Source: Fistularia commersonii
Taxonomy: Eukaryota > Chordata > Actinopteri > Syngnathiformes > Fistulariidae
DNA length: 64,000 nucleotides
Assembly: GCA_037954325.1 (NCBI GenBank)
Contig: JBBMNZ010000048.1
Span: forward strand, 541,001 to 605,000
Direction: 5' to 3'
The notes below the pieces were generated by a model. It was not told where the DNA came from and did no database searches. It saw only the letters and a list, made by a program, of their open reading frames with translations. This document shows positions 33,151-44,532 of the stretch, in pieces; positions within the stretch are counted from its first letter, which is position 1; each line of letters begins with the position of its first letter. A program made the position numbers and the translations under genes.

Positions 33151-34095
33151 AATTCTCCTGAGTCCGGCGGATCGGGAGTACCAGGGCCCATAGTGGAGGA
33201 GCGGTGGAGCGGAGAAGCGGACCATTGGGCACACACATGTGAATGAGTGGATGAGCTAATGTTTGTTTGGTTGTGGATGCGTTCGGCTAATGCTACTAGC
33301 ACAGCTATGATGACTTAATGTGTGTATGTGTGTCAGTGTGTGTGTGTGTGTGTGAGTGTCTTTGTGTATGTGTGTGATAGTTTGTTTTGGTGGGGGGGGG
33401 GGGTCGCGGACACGGAGTACCAGGGCACACACATGTGAATGAGTGGATGAGCTAATGTTTGTTTGGTTGTGGATGCGTTTCGGCTAAAGCTATTAGCACA
33501 GCTATGAAGACTTAAGGTATGTGTATGTGATTATGTGTGTGTCTGTGTGTGTGTGAGTGTCTTTGTGTGTGTGTGTGTGTGAGAGAGGCTCTTTTGGTGG
33601 GGGGGGGGGTCGTGGACAGGGAGTACCATTGGGCACACACATGTGAATGAGTGGTTTAGCTAATGTTTGTTTGGTTGTGAATGCGTTTCGGCTAATGCTA
33701 TTAGCACAGCTATGATAAGTTCAGGTGTGTGTGTATGTGTGTGTGTGTGTGTTTGTGTGTTTTTGTGTGTGTGTGAGTGATTTTGTGTGAGAGTTTGTTT
33801 AGGTGGGGGGGAGGGGGGGGAGTACCAGGGCCCATCGCGGAGGAGCGGTGGAGCTGAGAAGCGGAGGAGCAGAGGAGCGGATGTAATGTTTCTTCTCTCA
33901 GAGGCGGGGAAGCTTGGGGGCAGAAGAACCCCTTAGACGGGCTAATGTGAGCATTCTCCGGACATAGATCACCCGGTAGTATGATTGGAGCTGCCGGACC
34001 ATTGGGCACACACATGTGAATGAGTGGATGAGCTAATGTTTGTTTGGTTGTGGATGCGTTTCGGCTAATGCTATTAGCACAGCTAAGATGAGTTA

Positions 34096-34138
<43 letters not shown>

Positions 34139-34322
34139 TTTTTGTGTCTGTGTGAGTGTGTTCGTGTGTGTATGTGTGAGAGTTTGTTTAGGTGGGGGGG
34201 GGTACCAGGGCCCATCGCGCAGGAGCGGAGGAGCGGTGGAGCGGAGAAGCGGAGGAATGGAGGAGCGGAGGTAATGTTTCTCTTCTCAATGGCAGAGGAT
34301 GGGAAGTTTAGGGGCAGTAGGA
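33151..34322 (+). repeat. Tandem R modules
   Basis: Continuation of the R array after the insertion, with palindromes at about 33282, 33470, 33678 and 34060. It ends by fusion to module T at about 34323. Confidence 0.8.
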
Positions 34323-34642
34323 CGCCGGTGCGAGCGATGCGTTTCAAGGCGTATTGCATGTGTGTATGGAGGGGGGGGGGTCTACAGGACACCGCGGACC
34401 GGCAATGGTGCACCTTCTCCGGACATCGATCCCCGAAACGTCGGCGTGGAGCTCCCGGAGCAGCCGGCGTGTACATGTGAATGAATGGAGGAGCTAATGT
34501 GTGTGTGTGGGGTGGTGGTGGTGTGGGGGGGGGGGGGGGGGCGTTTCGGCTAATGCTATCAGCACAGCTATGATTATCCCCAGAACGTTGAGAACGAGCT
34601 CCCGGAACTCCAGACATGCGTATATAAAAGAGTGGAATTAAG
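34323..34642 (+). repeat. Module T, duplicate, with TATA-like motif
   Basis: Duplicate of 16432-16743, including TATATAAAAG at 34621-34630 and the (TG)n tract that follows (34643-34757). Confidence 0.75.
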
Positions 34643-34646
34643 GTGT

Positions 34647-34685
<39 letters not shown>

Positions 34686-34692
34686 TGTGTGT

Positions 34693-34752
<60 letters not shown>

Positions 34753-34757
<5 letters not shown>

Positions 34758-36302
34758 GGACAGAAATAATGTCGGGGACAGAAATTGTTATTAGCCTGCT
34801 GGCAGATGACACAACCTTAGTTTTGAAAAATGAACATCAAGTCCCAATAAGCGTTGAAAAAATTAAAACATTCTCCAAGGCTTCAGGATTGTCATTAAAC
34901 TTAAAGAAATGCAAACTTCTTGAGCTGCATGACTCACCACTAAAGGAAATCAGTAATGTTCCTATCAAATCAGAAATAAAATACTTGAGCATTTTCCTAT
35001 CTAAGGACCAAAAGTTAAATCAATCCAGGAACATTGAATCTAAACTGAATCAAAGTAAAGCTAAATTGAATATATTGCTCCAAAGAGATTTATCAATATT
35101 AGGCCCGATATATTTGACTAAAATGGAATGTTTATCCAGATGTATATACCCAGTGTATTCCAATGCTGCTCCAAATCAACTCATAAAATCTATTAACCAA
35201 ATAAATTTCAACTTTATCTGGAGGAACAGACCACACCATCTAAAAAACTCTCATATGGTGAAAGAAACAAGTGAAGGAGGGCTGAAAGGGATAGAGTTGG
35301 ACTGCCTGAATGGGACATTGAAGGTGAACTGGTTGAAATCCTGGATCAAACATCATCATTCTTTCTGGTATTGTACTCCAAACTACTTATTCAACAAAGT
35401 CGGTGGCCTAAGTCTTGTGCTTATCTCTGACTTGGATATCAACAAGATTCCTGTCCAATTTTCAGAGTTCCATAAACAAATACTATTATACTGGAAAATG
35501 ATATATGTACACAATTTCTCACCACACAGTACAATAATTTGGAACAATAGATATGTACTGCGTGGCAACAAACCTCTGTTTTACAAGGAATGCTTTGAGA
35601 AAGGTATATGGTCAATAATTGACTTGATGGATGACAATGGCAGTCGTCTAGACTATGAACAGTTCTGTACTACACACAGATTTAAGCCTCCCATATTAGA
35701 GTTGATAAAGTCACGAAACGCACTGCCTCGACAATTTGTATTCCTGACCAAAAATATAATGACGCACCGAACCGTACAACCACAGTTACCCCGACTATCA
35801 CTCCAGGGAATCTCAATTCTGGACAGAAAGTGCAGCAACTCCTTTATTAGGACATGTTTCACAGGAAACTTATTCCCTGGACGTCAAAACAAAAATAATA
35901 TTTGAAATAAATTTGATAAGGAATCGATTGCCACGCTGCGAACTATGTGTCTGACTCTACCCATACCCCCCAAGGCAAGAAGAGACCCACTTCTAAATTA
36001 TGAATGACATCTACCCATCTAAGGAATTATTGCGGGTACGCTTTACTTTTGAAGATAATATTTGTACATTTTGTGAAGACAACATTGAAACCACTGACCA
36101 TATATTTTTTCTCATTCTCATTCCATCATCACCAGTTTCCCTCTCAAAAGATGATATCACATTTGGTTTACTTATAAGCAACATAACAGATGAACTCTAT
36201 GTCAATGTTCTTTTAGGCCTGGCCAAGTTCTTCATTCACAAAAACAGAATGCAAAAATGCTCCCCAAATTTTAATTTCTTCATAAACGATTTTGAATTAT
36301 AA
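34753..36302 (+). pseudogene. L1/Tx1-type LINE ORF2 C-terminal half, duplicate
   Basis: Duplicate of 16866-18412 with scattered substitutions. It starts at the same residue before LLADDTTLVL and has the same frameshift before the C-terminal CTFCEDNIETTDH segment (36000-36302). The shared 5' breakpoint and shared frameshift show that the truncated LINE was copied as part of a larger duplication and not inserted twice. Confidence 0.85.
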
Positions 36303-36890
36303 AAAAAAATCCTTAAAACTTATGGAAAAATCCAAAAACTAAAAAATATACAGTTACCCATGTCTGAGATTCCTTTTTTTTGGAAAAAAAAAACAACAAC
36401 TTAATTACATGTTATATTCCCCTTGCAATTTTTTTTTCGTTTTAATTTTTTATTTGTCTATCTATTGATTTAATTATTTCCTTTTAATTTCTTTTTTTTG
36501 TCTAGCACTGTAAATTTCTCACAAACCGTTAACACTATTAACTTCTGATTACATACAGAACAAATGTCCTTATGTCCGTTGCTTCCTCATCCCTGGTTGT
36601 TTCATTGACATTCAGTTCTACCTTGCCATGTTTATTTGTACATTTGTATATTTGTGTGTACTATTTATGTTCAATTAAAAACAGTTTGATGTCTGAGATT
36701 CCTTGTGAACGGCCAACTTAATTACATGTTGTATTCCCCTTGCAATTTTTTTTTTAGTTTTTAATTTTATTTTTCTATCTATTTATTTAATTATTTCCTT
36801 TTAATTTTCTGTTTTTGTCCAGCATTAAAAATTTCTCGCAAACCGTTAACACTATTAACTTCTGATTACATACAGAACGAATGCCCTTAT
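36303..36890 (+). mobile_element. L1 3' UTR, two tandem copies (duplicate)
   Basis: Same two-copy 3' UTR arrangement as 18413-19015, ending in a poly-C tract near 36894. Confidence 0.75.
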
Positions 36891-37338
36891 GCCCCCCCCC
36901 CCCCCCGTCCCCCCCGCTTTTTCCTTACGGTGGCAGACACTGAGATCAAAAGCAAATGGGTGTCATTGTAATGCAGTAACAGGGTGATAACAGCCGTGTT
37001 TGAAGTGTGTAGGGGCTTATAGGAGAGCAGAAGCACGTCACGCTATTCGCCTGAGTTCGGAGGATCGGGAGTACCAGGGCCCATAGCGGAGGAGCAGAGG
37101 AGTTGAGAAGCGGAGGAGCGGAGTTATGTTTCTCTTCTCAAAGGCGGGGAAGCTTGGGGCCAGCAGGACCCCTTAGACCGGCCAATGTGAGCCTTCTCCG
37201 GACATAGATCACCCGGACGTATGACTGGAGCTCCCGTACCTCTGGGCACACACATATGTGAATGAGTGGATGAGCTAATGTTTGTTTTGTTGTGGATACG
37301 TTTCGGCCAATGCTATTAGCACAGCTATGATGAGTTCA

Positions 37339-37369
<31 letters not shown>

Positions 37370-37392
37370 GGTGTGTGTCTGTGTGTGTGTGT

Positions 37393-37432
<40 letters not shown>

Positions 37433-38060
37433 GTTTATGTGTGTGTGAGAGTTTGTTTTGGTGGGTGGGTGGGGATGGGGGGGTTCCCGCGGACTGGGAG
37501 TACCAGGGCCTCGAGCGGATGAGCTGAGGAGCGGAGGAGGGCAGATGCCCGGCCTTGATTCGCTTATGTCCGGCGGTTCGGGAGTTCCAGGGCCCAAAGC
37601 GGAGGAGCGGAGGACAGCAAAAGCCCTGTCCGCAATTCACCTGAGTCTGGCGGATCGGTAGTACCTGGTTCCGCAGCGGAGGAGCGGAGGAGCTGAGAAG
37701 CGGAGGAGCGGAGGAGATGTTTCTCTTCTCAGAGGCGGCGAGGGGGGGGGGGGGGGGGGGAGCAGGACCCCTTACCCTTATCCCCCGGACGTTTGAGTGG
37801 AGCTCCCGGACCTCCGGGCACGCACATGCGAATGACTGGATGACAAGGAGTGCCAGGGCCTGGAGCGGATGAGCAGAGGAGAGGCGGAGGGCAGAAGCCC
37901 GGCCCAGTTCGGGAGTTCCAGGGTCCAAAGCGGGGGAGCGAAGAAGCGGAGGAGAGCAGAAGAGCAGAAGACTGGCCCGGAATTCACCGAAGTCCCGCAG
38001 ATCGGGAGTTCCAGGGCCCGAGCGGAAGAGCGGAGGAGCGGAGCAAAGCGGAGCAAAGCG
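36891..38060 (+). repeat. R modules and GGA runs (duplicate of 19016-20155)
   Basis: Same order as 19016-20155, including CAGTAACAGGGTGATAACA and the R palindrome near 37310. Instead of entering the GGA satellite it joins the L1 fragment at 38061. Confidence 0.75.
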
Positions 38061-38476
38061 GAAGCCCGTCTTAACAACAAGGAAATTACAGATGAAGCTA
38101 TAATTTCCACAGAAATCTTTAAATTCTATAGCCACCTATACACTTCGACATTATCAAAAAGCGATTGTGACTCCTTTCCAACAAATATTCCTCAATATAT
38201 CCCAAAAATAAACAACAACAAACAACATATGTTTGTTTTGTATATGTTTATATATAAACAACAAAAAATATACAGTTTGATGTCTGAGATTCCTTGTGAA
38301 TCGCCAACTTAATTATATGTTGTATTCCCCTTGCAATCTTTTTTCGTTTTAATTTTTTATTTGTCTATCTATTGATTTAATTATTTCCTTTTAATTTATT
38401 TTTTTGTCTAGCATTGTAAATTTCTCACAAACCGTTAACACTATTAACTTCTGATTACATACAGAACGAATGTCCT
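38061..38476 (+). mobile_element. L1 fragment, interrupted by copia C
   Basis: Duplicate of 15771-16173: the pre-RT segment (NNKEITDEAIISTEIFKFY) joined to 3' UTR. It ends GAATGTCCT exactly where copia C's LTR begins. Confidence 0.75.
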
Positions 38477-38832
38477 TGATGCGTTTAAGTTTGCAGCTTC
38501 TTCGTTTTCCATGTTTCGGAAGGAATTCACAAGTTTGCCTTGTTTGAATCGTCTTTTATTTTCTTCTTCACAGCTCCGGGAATCAACATCGGTTAGCCAT
38601 GGGACATGTACAGTACAGAGTGAGGGAAAAATTCCCGCCAGCACCGCTATACCAAAAAAAGAACACTGACGTAGAAGTTAACGTCAAGTTAGCTGAACAG
38701 TCGCGAAAAACTAAAACAAGTCCCAAACCTTGTCATAAAGTGCCATGCATTTCCTGAGAGTAGATACAAATACAACATATGTATACTAGAATGTAAACTC
38801 AAATAAAACTAATGAGATCACCTATCTCAACA
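38477..38832 (-). repeat. Copia C 3' LTR (minus strand)
   Basis: 356 bp, same family as the A and B LTRs, reverse oriented. The outer end has one change in TGTTG (reads TGATG on plus). A polypurine tract (minus AAGAGGGGG) follows at 38833-38841. Confidence 0.85.
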
Positions 38833-38841
38833 CCCCCTCTT

Positions 38842-39796
38842 GATCTCAACATCCAAAAAAAAACTTTGGACATTTTAATTTCCAAAGAACCACTTTTTGA
38901 ATTTTTCTATTTCTACCTTTGTCATGAGTTTTGTCGAGATGTCTGCCAACATGTCCTCTGATGGACAATAGATAAGATTTATTTAACCCTCACTGAGTGC
39001 TTCACGAATGAAATGATATTTTACATCAATGTGTTTTGACCTTTGTCTGTTTACAGGATTCTTACTCAGTGCGATGGCCCCCTGATTGTCTCCGTAGATT
39101 GTTGTGCAACTGTACATTTTGTTTTCCATACCGTTTAACAGTTGAGACAGGTACATGTTTTCTTGTGCGGTGGTGGCTCGGCCGATGTATTCAGCCTCAC
39201 ATGTTGACAGGGCCACTGTGGGCTGTTTCCTTGACTTCCATGCAATGGCTGGGCCTTGTTTTGTTAAACTGAAACAGTAGCCTGTAGTGCTACGTCTGTC
39301 TTCTACAGATGATGCCCAGTCTGAATCACTGTAAGCTATCAGGTTCAAATCCTCCTTATTTGTCTTGAAACTTAGTTCATAATCAGCTGTCCCCTTCAAA
39401 TACCTCAGAACATGTTTTGCAGCTACTAAGTTTTCTACTTTTGGCATTGCCAGATTCTGTGATAGTTTGCTCACTATCCAGCTGATATCAGGTCTGGTGC
39501 AAGTCATGGCATAAATAAGACTGCCTACAATCTCACGATATTCTTTGGGGTCGACAGGTTCACTTTGCTCATTTTCATCAGCTACAGGGATGCCCTCTAA
39601 TTTTTGCTCACTTGGAGTAGATCTTGCTTTACATTCTGACATTCCAAATCTCTCTAGCATTTTTAGGATGTACTTTGATTTCATCCCCCTTTTGTTCAAA
39701 TTGTATGCCCAAAAAATATGATAGTTTCCCCAGGTCTTTCATGTTGAACTTGAATTTCATGTTCTGTTTAAATGTGCTGAGTGCATCATTGCTGCT
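38842..39796 (-). pseudogene. Copia C RT end and RNase H
   Basis: Minus-strand 3' part of a family-1 copia. It contains the RT thumb region (YILKMLERFGMSECKARSTP), the connection and RNase H (YSDSDWASSVEDRRST, STCEAEYIGRATT, YGDNQGAIALSKNPVN), ending at the same TAA after REALSEG as in A and B. A 14-bp deletion near 39680 removes the MNQTK part and shifts frame. It is cut on the right by the RTE LINE and resumes for only ~26 bp beyond it. Confidence 0.85.
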
Positions 39797-39814
39797 TGCT
39801 GCAATAATGAAATC
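39797..39814 (+). repeat. Target-site duplication, 3' side of RTE LINE
   Basis: TGCTGCAATAATGAAATC, matching 41877-41894 with one mismatch (G/T at position 13). Confidence 0.85.
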
Positions 39815-41876
39815 TTCTTCTTCTTCTTTCGGCTTTTCCCGTCAGGGGTCGCCACAGCGAGTCAACCTTCTCCATCTAACCCTATTCTCTGTATCTTCCT
39901 CTCTCACACCAGCTACCTTCATATCCTCTCTCACTACGTCCATAAATCTTCTCTTTGGTCTTCCTCGAGACCTATTGCCTGGCAGCTCCATTTCCAGCAT
40001 CCGTCTACCAATATATTCACTATCTCTTCTCTGTACATGACCGAACCATCTCAGTCTGGCTTCTCTGACCTTCTCTCCAAAACATCAAACATGTGCCGTC
40101 CCTCTGATAGACTCATTCCTGATCCTATCCATCCTGGTCACTCCCAAAGAGAACCTCAACATCTTCATCTCTGCAACCTCTAGTTCTGTCTGCTGTCTTT
40201 TGGTCATTGGAACAGTTTCTAGTCCAAACATCATCGCTGGTCTCACCACTGTCTTGTACACCTTTCCTTTTATTCTGGCCGATAGTCTTCTATCACATAG
40301 TACCCCTGACACTTTTCTCCACCCATTCCAACCTGCTTGGACCCGTCTCTTCACCTCTTTTACGCACTCTCCGTTGCTCTGGACTGTTGACCCTAAGTAC
40401 CTGAAATCCTCCAGCTTCTTGATCTCCACTCCCTGTAGTCTCACCGCTCCACCCGAGTTCCTCTCGTTCACACACATATATTCTGTCTTGCTGTGACTAA
40501 CTTTCATTCCTCTCCTTTCCAGAGCATACCTCCACCTCTCTAGATTTTCCTCTACCTGTTGTCTGCTCTCACTACAGATCACAATGTCATCCGCAAACAT
40601 CATGGTCCATGGGGATTCCTGTCTAACCTCATCTGTCAGCCTACCCATCACCATTGCGAACAAGAAGGGGCTCAGAGCTGATCCCTGATGGAGTCCCACC
40701 TCCACCTTGAACTTCTCGGTTACCCCTACAGCACACCGTACCAGTGTCTCACAGCTGGCATACATGTCCTGCACCAGTCTAACATACTTCTCTGCCACTC
40801 CAGACTTCCTCATAATACCAGATAATACCTCCACAATACCAGAGCTCCTCTCTTGGCACCCTGTCATATGCTTTTTCTAGGTCTACGAAAACGCAATGCA
40901 GCTCCCTCTGGCCTTCTCTGTACTTTTCTATTAGCATTCTCAACGCAAATACTGCATCTGTAGTACTCTTCCTAGGCATGAAGCCATACTGCTGTTCACA
41001 AATGCTGACTTCTGCTCTCAGTCTAGTTTCCACTACTCTTTCCCATAACTTCATTGTATGGCTCATCAACTTTATCCCTCTGTAGTTGCCACAATTCTGC
41101 ACATCCCCTTTATTCTTAAAAATAGGCACCATCACACTTTGTCTCCATTCTTCAGGCATCTTCTCACTCTCTAAGATCCTGTTGAATAATCTAGTCAGAA
41201 AATCTACCGCTGCCTCTCCTAGACACTTCCACACCTCCACAGGTATATCATCAGGACCAACTGCTTTTCCACTCTTCATCCTCTTCAATGCCTTCCTCAC
41301 TTCACTTTTACTCATTTTTGCTACTTTGTGGTCTACAATAATCACCTCTTCTACCCTTGCCTCTCTTTCATTTTCCACATTCATCAGCTCTTCAAAGTAC
41401 TCTTTCCATCTTCCTGTCACTCTTCTAGCATCTGTCAATACATTTCCCTGTCTGTCCTTTATCACCCGGACCTGCTGTACATCCTTTCCATCTTTATCTC
41501 TCTGTTTCGCCAACTTGTATAGATCATTTTCAGCCTCCTTACTGTCCAACCGAGCATACAAGTCATCATAAGCCCTTTGTTTTGCCTTTGCTACCTCTAT
41601 CTTTACCTTTCGCCGCATCTCCCTGAACTCCTGTCTGTTCTCTTCAGTCCTCTCAGTATCCCACTTCTTCTTCGCTAACCATTTTCTCTGTATACACTCC
41701 TGCACTTCCTCATTCCACCACCAAGTCTCCTTATCTACTTTCCTTCCAGATGACACACCAAGTACTCTTCTACCTGTCTCCCTGATCACACTAGCTGTTG
41801 TTGTCCAATCATCTGGAAGCTCTCCCTGACCACCCAGACCCTTTCTCAACTCCTCCCTGAAAACCATGCAACACTC
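39815..41876 (-). pseudogene. RTE-type LINE, 5'-truncated, inserted in copia C
   Basis: A 2062 bp LINE on the minus strand. The coding part runs through KAVGPDDIPVEVW, DLEKAYDRVPRE, the catalytic FADDIVICSES, KVSHSKTEYMCV, and the C-terminal RWFGHVQ and GRPKRRF-type region, ending in a short (AAG)n tail at 39815-39830. Breaks: a 19-bp insertion near 40812-40835 shifts frame inside the RT, and a TGA ends the frame after RGTAHV near 40085. The 18-bp target-site duplications on both sides, 5' truncation and 3' tail are the marks of target-primed reverse transcription. RTE clade is inferred from motif style. Confidence 0.9.
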
Positions 41877-41902
41877 TGCTGCAATAATTAAATCATCTAC
41901 CC
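41877..41902 (-). repeat. Target-site copy and copia C remnant
   Basis: 5'-side target duplication (41877-41894) plus a few more bases of the copia WVDDLIIAA codons. The copia then ends at the junction with module S. Confidence 0.8.
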
Positions 41903-41903
41903 A

Positions 41904-42440
41904 AAGCAAACCTTCTCCACGGCTCTAAACTCGTTCGTCGCCGCTACTCGGGGAACACCGGATGGCTTTCTCCCTCCGCTTCCTTACATTTTATGTCCGC
42001 TAGATGGCGGCATCCGACTGTGCACAGCGCTTGGAGCTCCAGCAGGTGATCTGGCCGCTGTGTATGAGAGGAATAAACGAGTGGGGCCGTGAGTGCAATA
42101 AATCCCCCTCCACTTCTTACATGGATGTTATCACCCTGTTACTGTATTTTAACGATACCGCTGTGTTTTCCACCTCAATGTTAAGCCGATTTTTAAACAT
42201 TAAAAACCAAATTGCTCGATTCAGTGACACCGAGGCCGTGAGTGGAGGACTTATGGAGTTGACTCCTTCGCTTATTCATATGTGCATGTCTGGTGCTCCC
42301 GGAGCTTCACGCCGACGTCACGGGGATCCGTGTCCGAAGAAGGTGCACCTTGGCCGGTCTGCGGGATCCTGTTGACCGGAAGCTGAGACTGGCCCTTGGA
42401 AATAAAACGGAAAATAATTGAGAGCATATTTCTCAGTTAA
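41904..42440 (+). repeat. Module S, copy 5
   Basis: Fifth copy. The CTCF-like motif is at 41997-42011 and the 123-codon frame is open at 42004-42375. It is the only S copy in this duplicate block, where the left block has four. Confidence 0.8.
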
Positions 42441-43393
42441 CAACGCCCCTACTTGCTCTCATATTATTGGTATCTTTGCCCATTTACATCAAAATAAAAT
42501 ACTCATGACCCAAACAACAAACAACAACTTTGAAAAATTCAACAACTTAAACTGTGATGCAGGCTTTGTCATAACATCTGCCGGCATCTCTTGTGTTGGA
42601 CAATACTGTAGGGCTACCTTTCCACATATTTTCTTTGTGACATCTTAACACACTCTTCTGACTGACATATTTTCTGGGTATTGATTTTGATCACTTTGCC
42701 CATGTCCTTCATTTTAAATCTAGCTGTAAGCATGATTTTCACCTCTTTCATTACTTCCTCATCACTCGCAGCTATGATTAAATCATCTACCCATATTATG
42801 ATGATGACCTTGTCATTTTGGTTTTCTTTGACATAAACACAATGATCTGCTTCATTCTGAATAAAGTCATTGTCAATCAAGTAAGAATGGAGCATCAGAT
42901 CCCAATGACGACCGGCTTGTTCAGGGACGTATAGTGACTTTTTAAGTTTACACACCAGCTTCTGTTTTTTATTTGTCACTTCATACCCTTCTGGTTGTTC
43001 TACACAGAGCTCACAATCTATGGGTGCATGAAGATAGGCTGTCTTTACATCCATTTGGTGTAAGAACAAATTTTCCGGAACTGATTTCTGCATAAACACC
43101 CTCACACTTGTCATATTTGCTGTTGGAGAAAATGTTTCCTCGAAATCCGTGCCATACTTTTGACTGTAGCCCTTAGCAACATAACGAGCTTTATATTTGT
43201 TTGTGCCATCTTCATTTCTTTTTAGCGCATACGCCCCCCACCCCCCACCCCCACCCCCACTGCACACTTGCCTTGGGGTAGCTGTGTTAGGGTAAAAGTG
43301 TTCTTCTCTCTCAATGACTCCATCTCTTCGTCCATAGATTTCATCCACTTGTCAGCATTGAGGGAACTCCTTGCCTCTTTAAATGTCTAACTG

Positions 43394-43461
<68 letters not shown>

Positions 43462-43715
43462 GGTCTGAGCTCATCTCTGTCTGGGTTTGTTGCTCTGGAG
43501 ATGGGTTCGACACAAATTTTAGCAGTCTGTTTTAGTACTCTTTCACTATTTGGATAATATACAAAATAAGCTGGACTATTTTTGTCATATCCAATGAAAA
43601 CTCCCTTCTCACCTATTGAGTCAAGTTTCTTTTTGTTGTGCTTGTATGCATAGCACACAGCACCAAACTTTTGCATTTGTGACACATTTGGTTTCTTTCC
43701 CGTCGAGCCGAAACG
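42441..43715 (-). pseudogene. Copia family 2 pol fragment, duplicate of unit 4
   Basis: Same parts as 7922-9205: integrase C-terminal piece (GKKPNVSQMQKFGAVCYAYK), (ATC)n at 43387-43459, RT with WVDDLIIAA, and RNase H tail. It shares the poly-G disruption and the RNase H deletion. Offset to the left copy is 34520 bp over most of its length. Confidence 0.85.
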
Positions 43716-43744
43716 CCCCCCCCCCCCCCCCACCACCACACACA

Positions 43745-44176
43745 CATTAGCTCCTCCATTCATTCACATGTACACGCCGGCTGCTCCGGGAGCTCCACGC
43801 CGACGTTTCGGTGATCGATGTCCGCAGAAGGTGCACCATTGCCGGCCTGCGGTATCCTGTAGACCACCCCCTCCATACACACATGCAATACGCCTTGAAA
43901 CGCATCGCTTGCACCGACGCGGGGAATCCTTTACCCTACTTCCACAGCAACGGCGAGAATCACATTGCGTCGGCCGCCGTGAGGAAGAGGGGGGGGGGGC
44001 ATTAAGGGGGGGAGAGAGAGAGACATGGAGATTTTCTCAGCCTCTCATTCTTTTTTTTTTTTTTTAATTGAACATAAATAGTACACACAAATATACAAAT
44101 GTACAAATAAACATGGCAAGGTAGAACTGAATGTCAATGAAACAACCAGGCATGAGGAAGCAAAGGACATAAGGAC
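43745..44176 (-). repeat. Module T and L1 3' end, inverted
   Basis: Duplicate of 9231-9673. It ends in AAGGAC next to the copia B LTR. Confidence 0.75.
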
Positions 44177-44532
44177 TGTTGAGATAGGTGATCTCATTAG
44201 TTTTATTTGAGTTTACATTCTAGTATACATATGTTTTATTTGTATCTACTCTCAGGAAATGTATGGCACTTTATGACAAGGTTTGGGACTTGTTTTAGTT
44301 TTTCGCGACTGTTCAGCTAACTTGACGTTAACTTCTACGTCAGTGTTCTTTTTTTGGTATAGCGGTGCTGGCGGGAATTTTTCCCTCACTCTGTACTGTA
44401 CATGTCCCATGGCTAACCGATGTTGATTCCCGGAGCTGTGAAGAAGAAAATAAAAGACGATTCAAACAAGGCAAACTTGTGAATTCCTTCCGAAACATGG
44501 AAAACGAAGAAGCTGCAAACTTAAACGCAACA
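44177..44532 (+). repeat. Copia B 5' LTR
   Basis: 356 bp, TGTTG...CAACA, matching the A 5' LTR at every position I compared. It contains the probable gag ATG at 44497. Confidence 0.9.
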
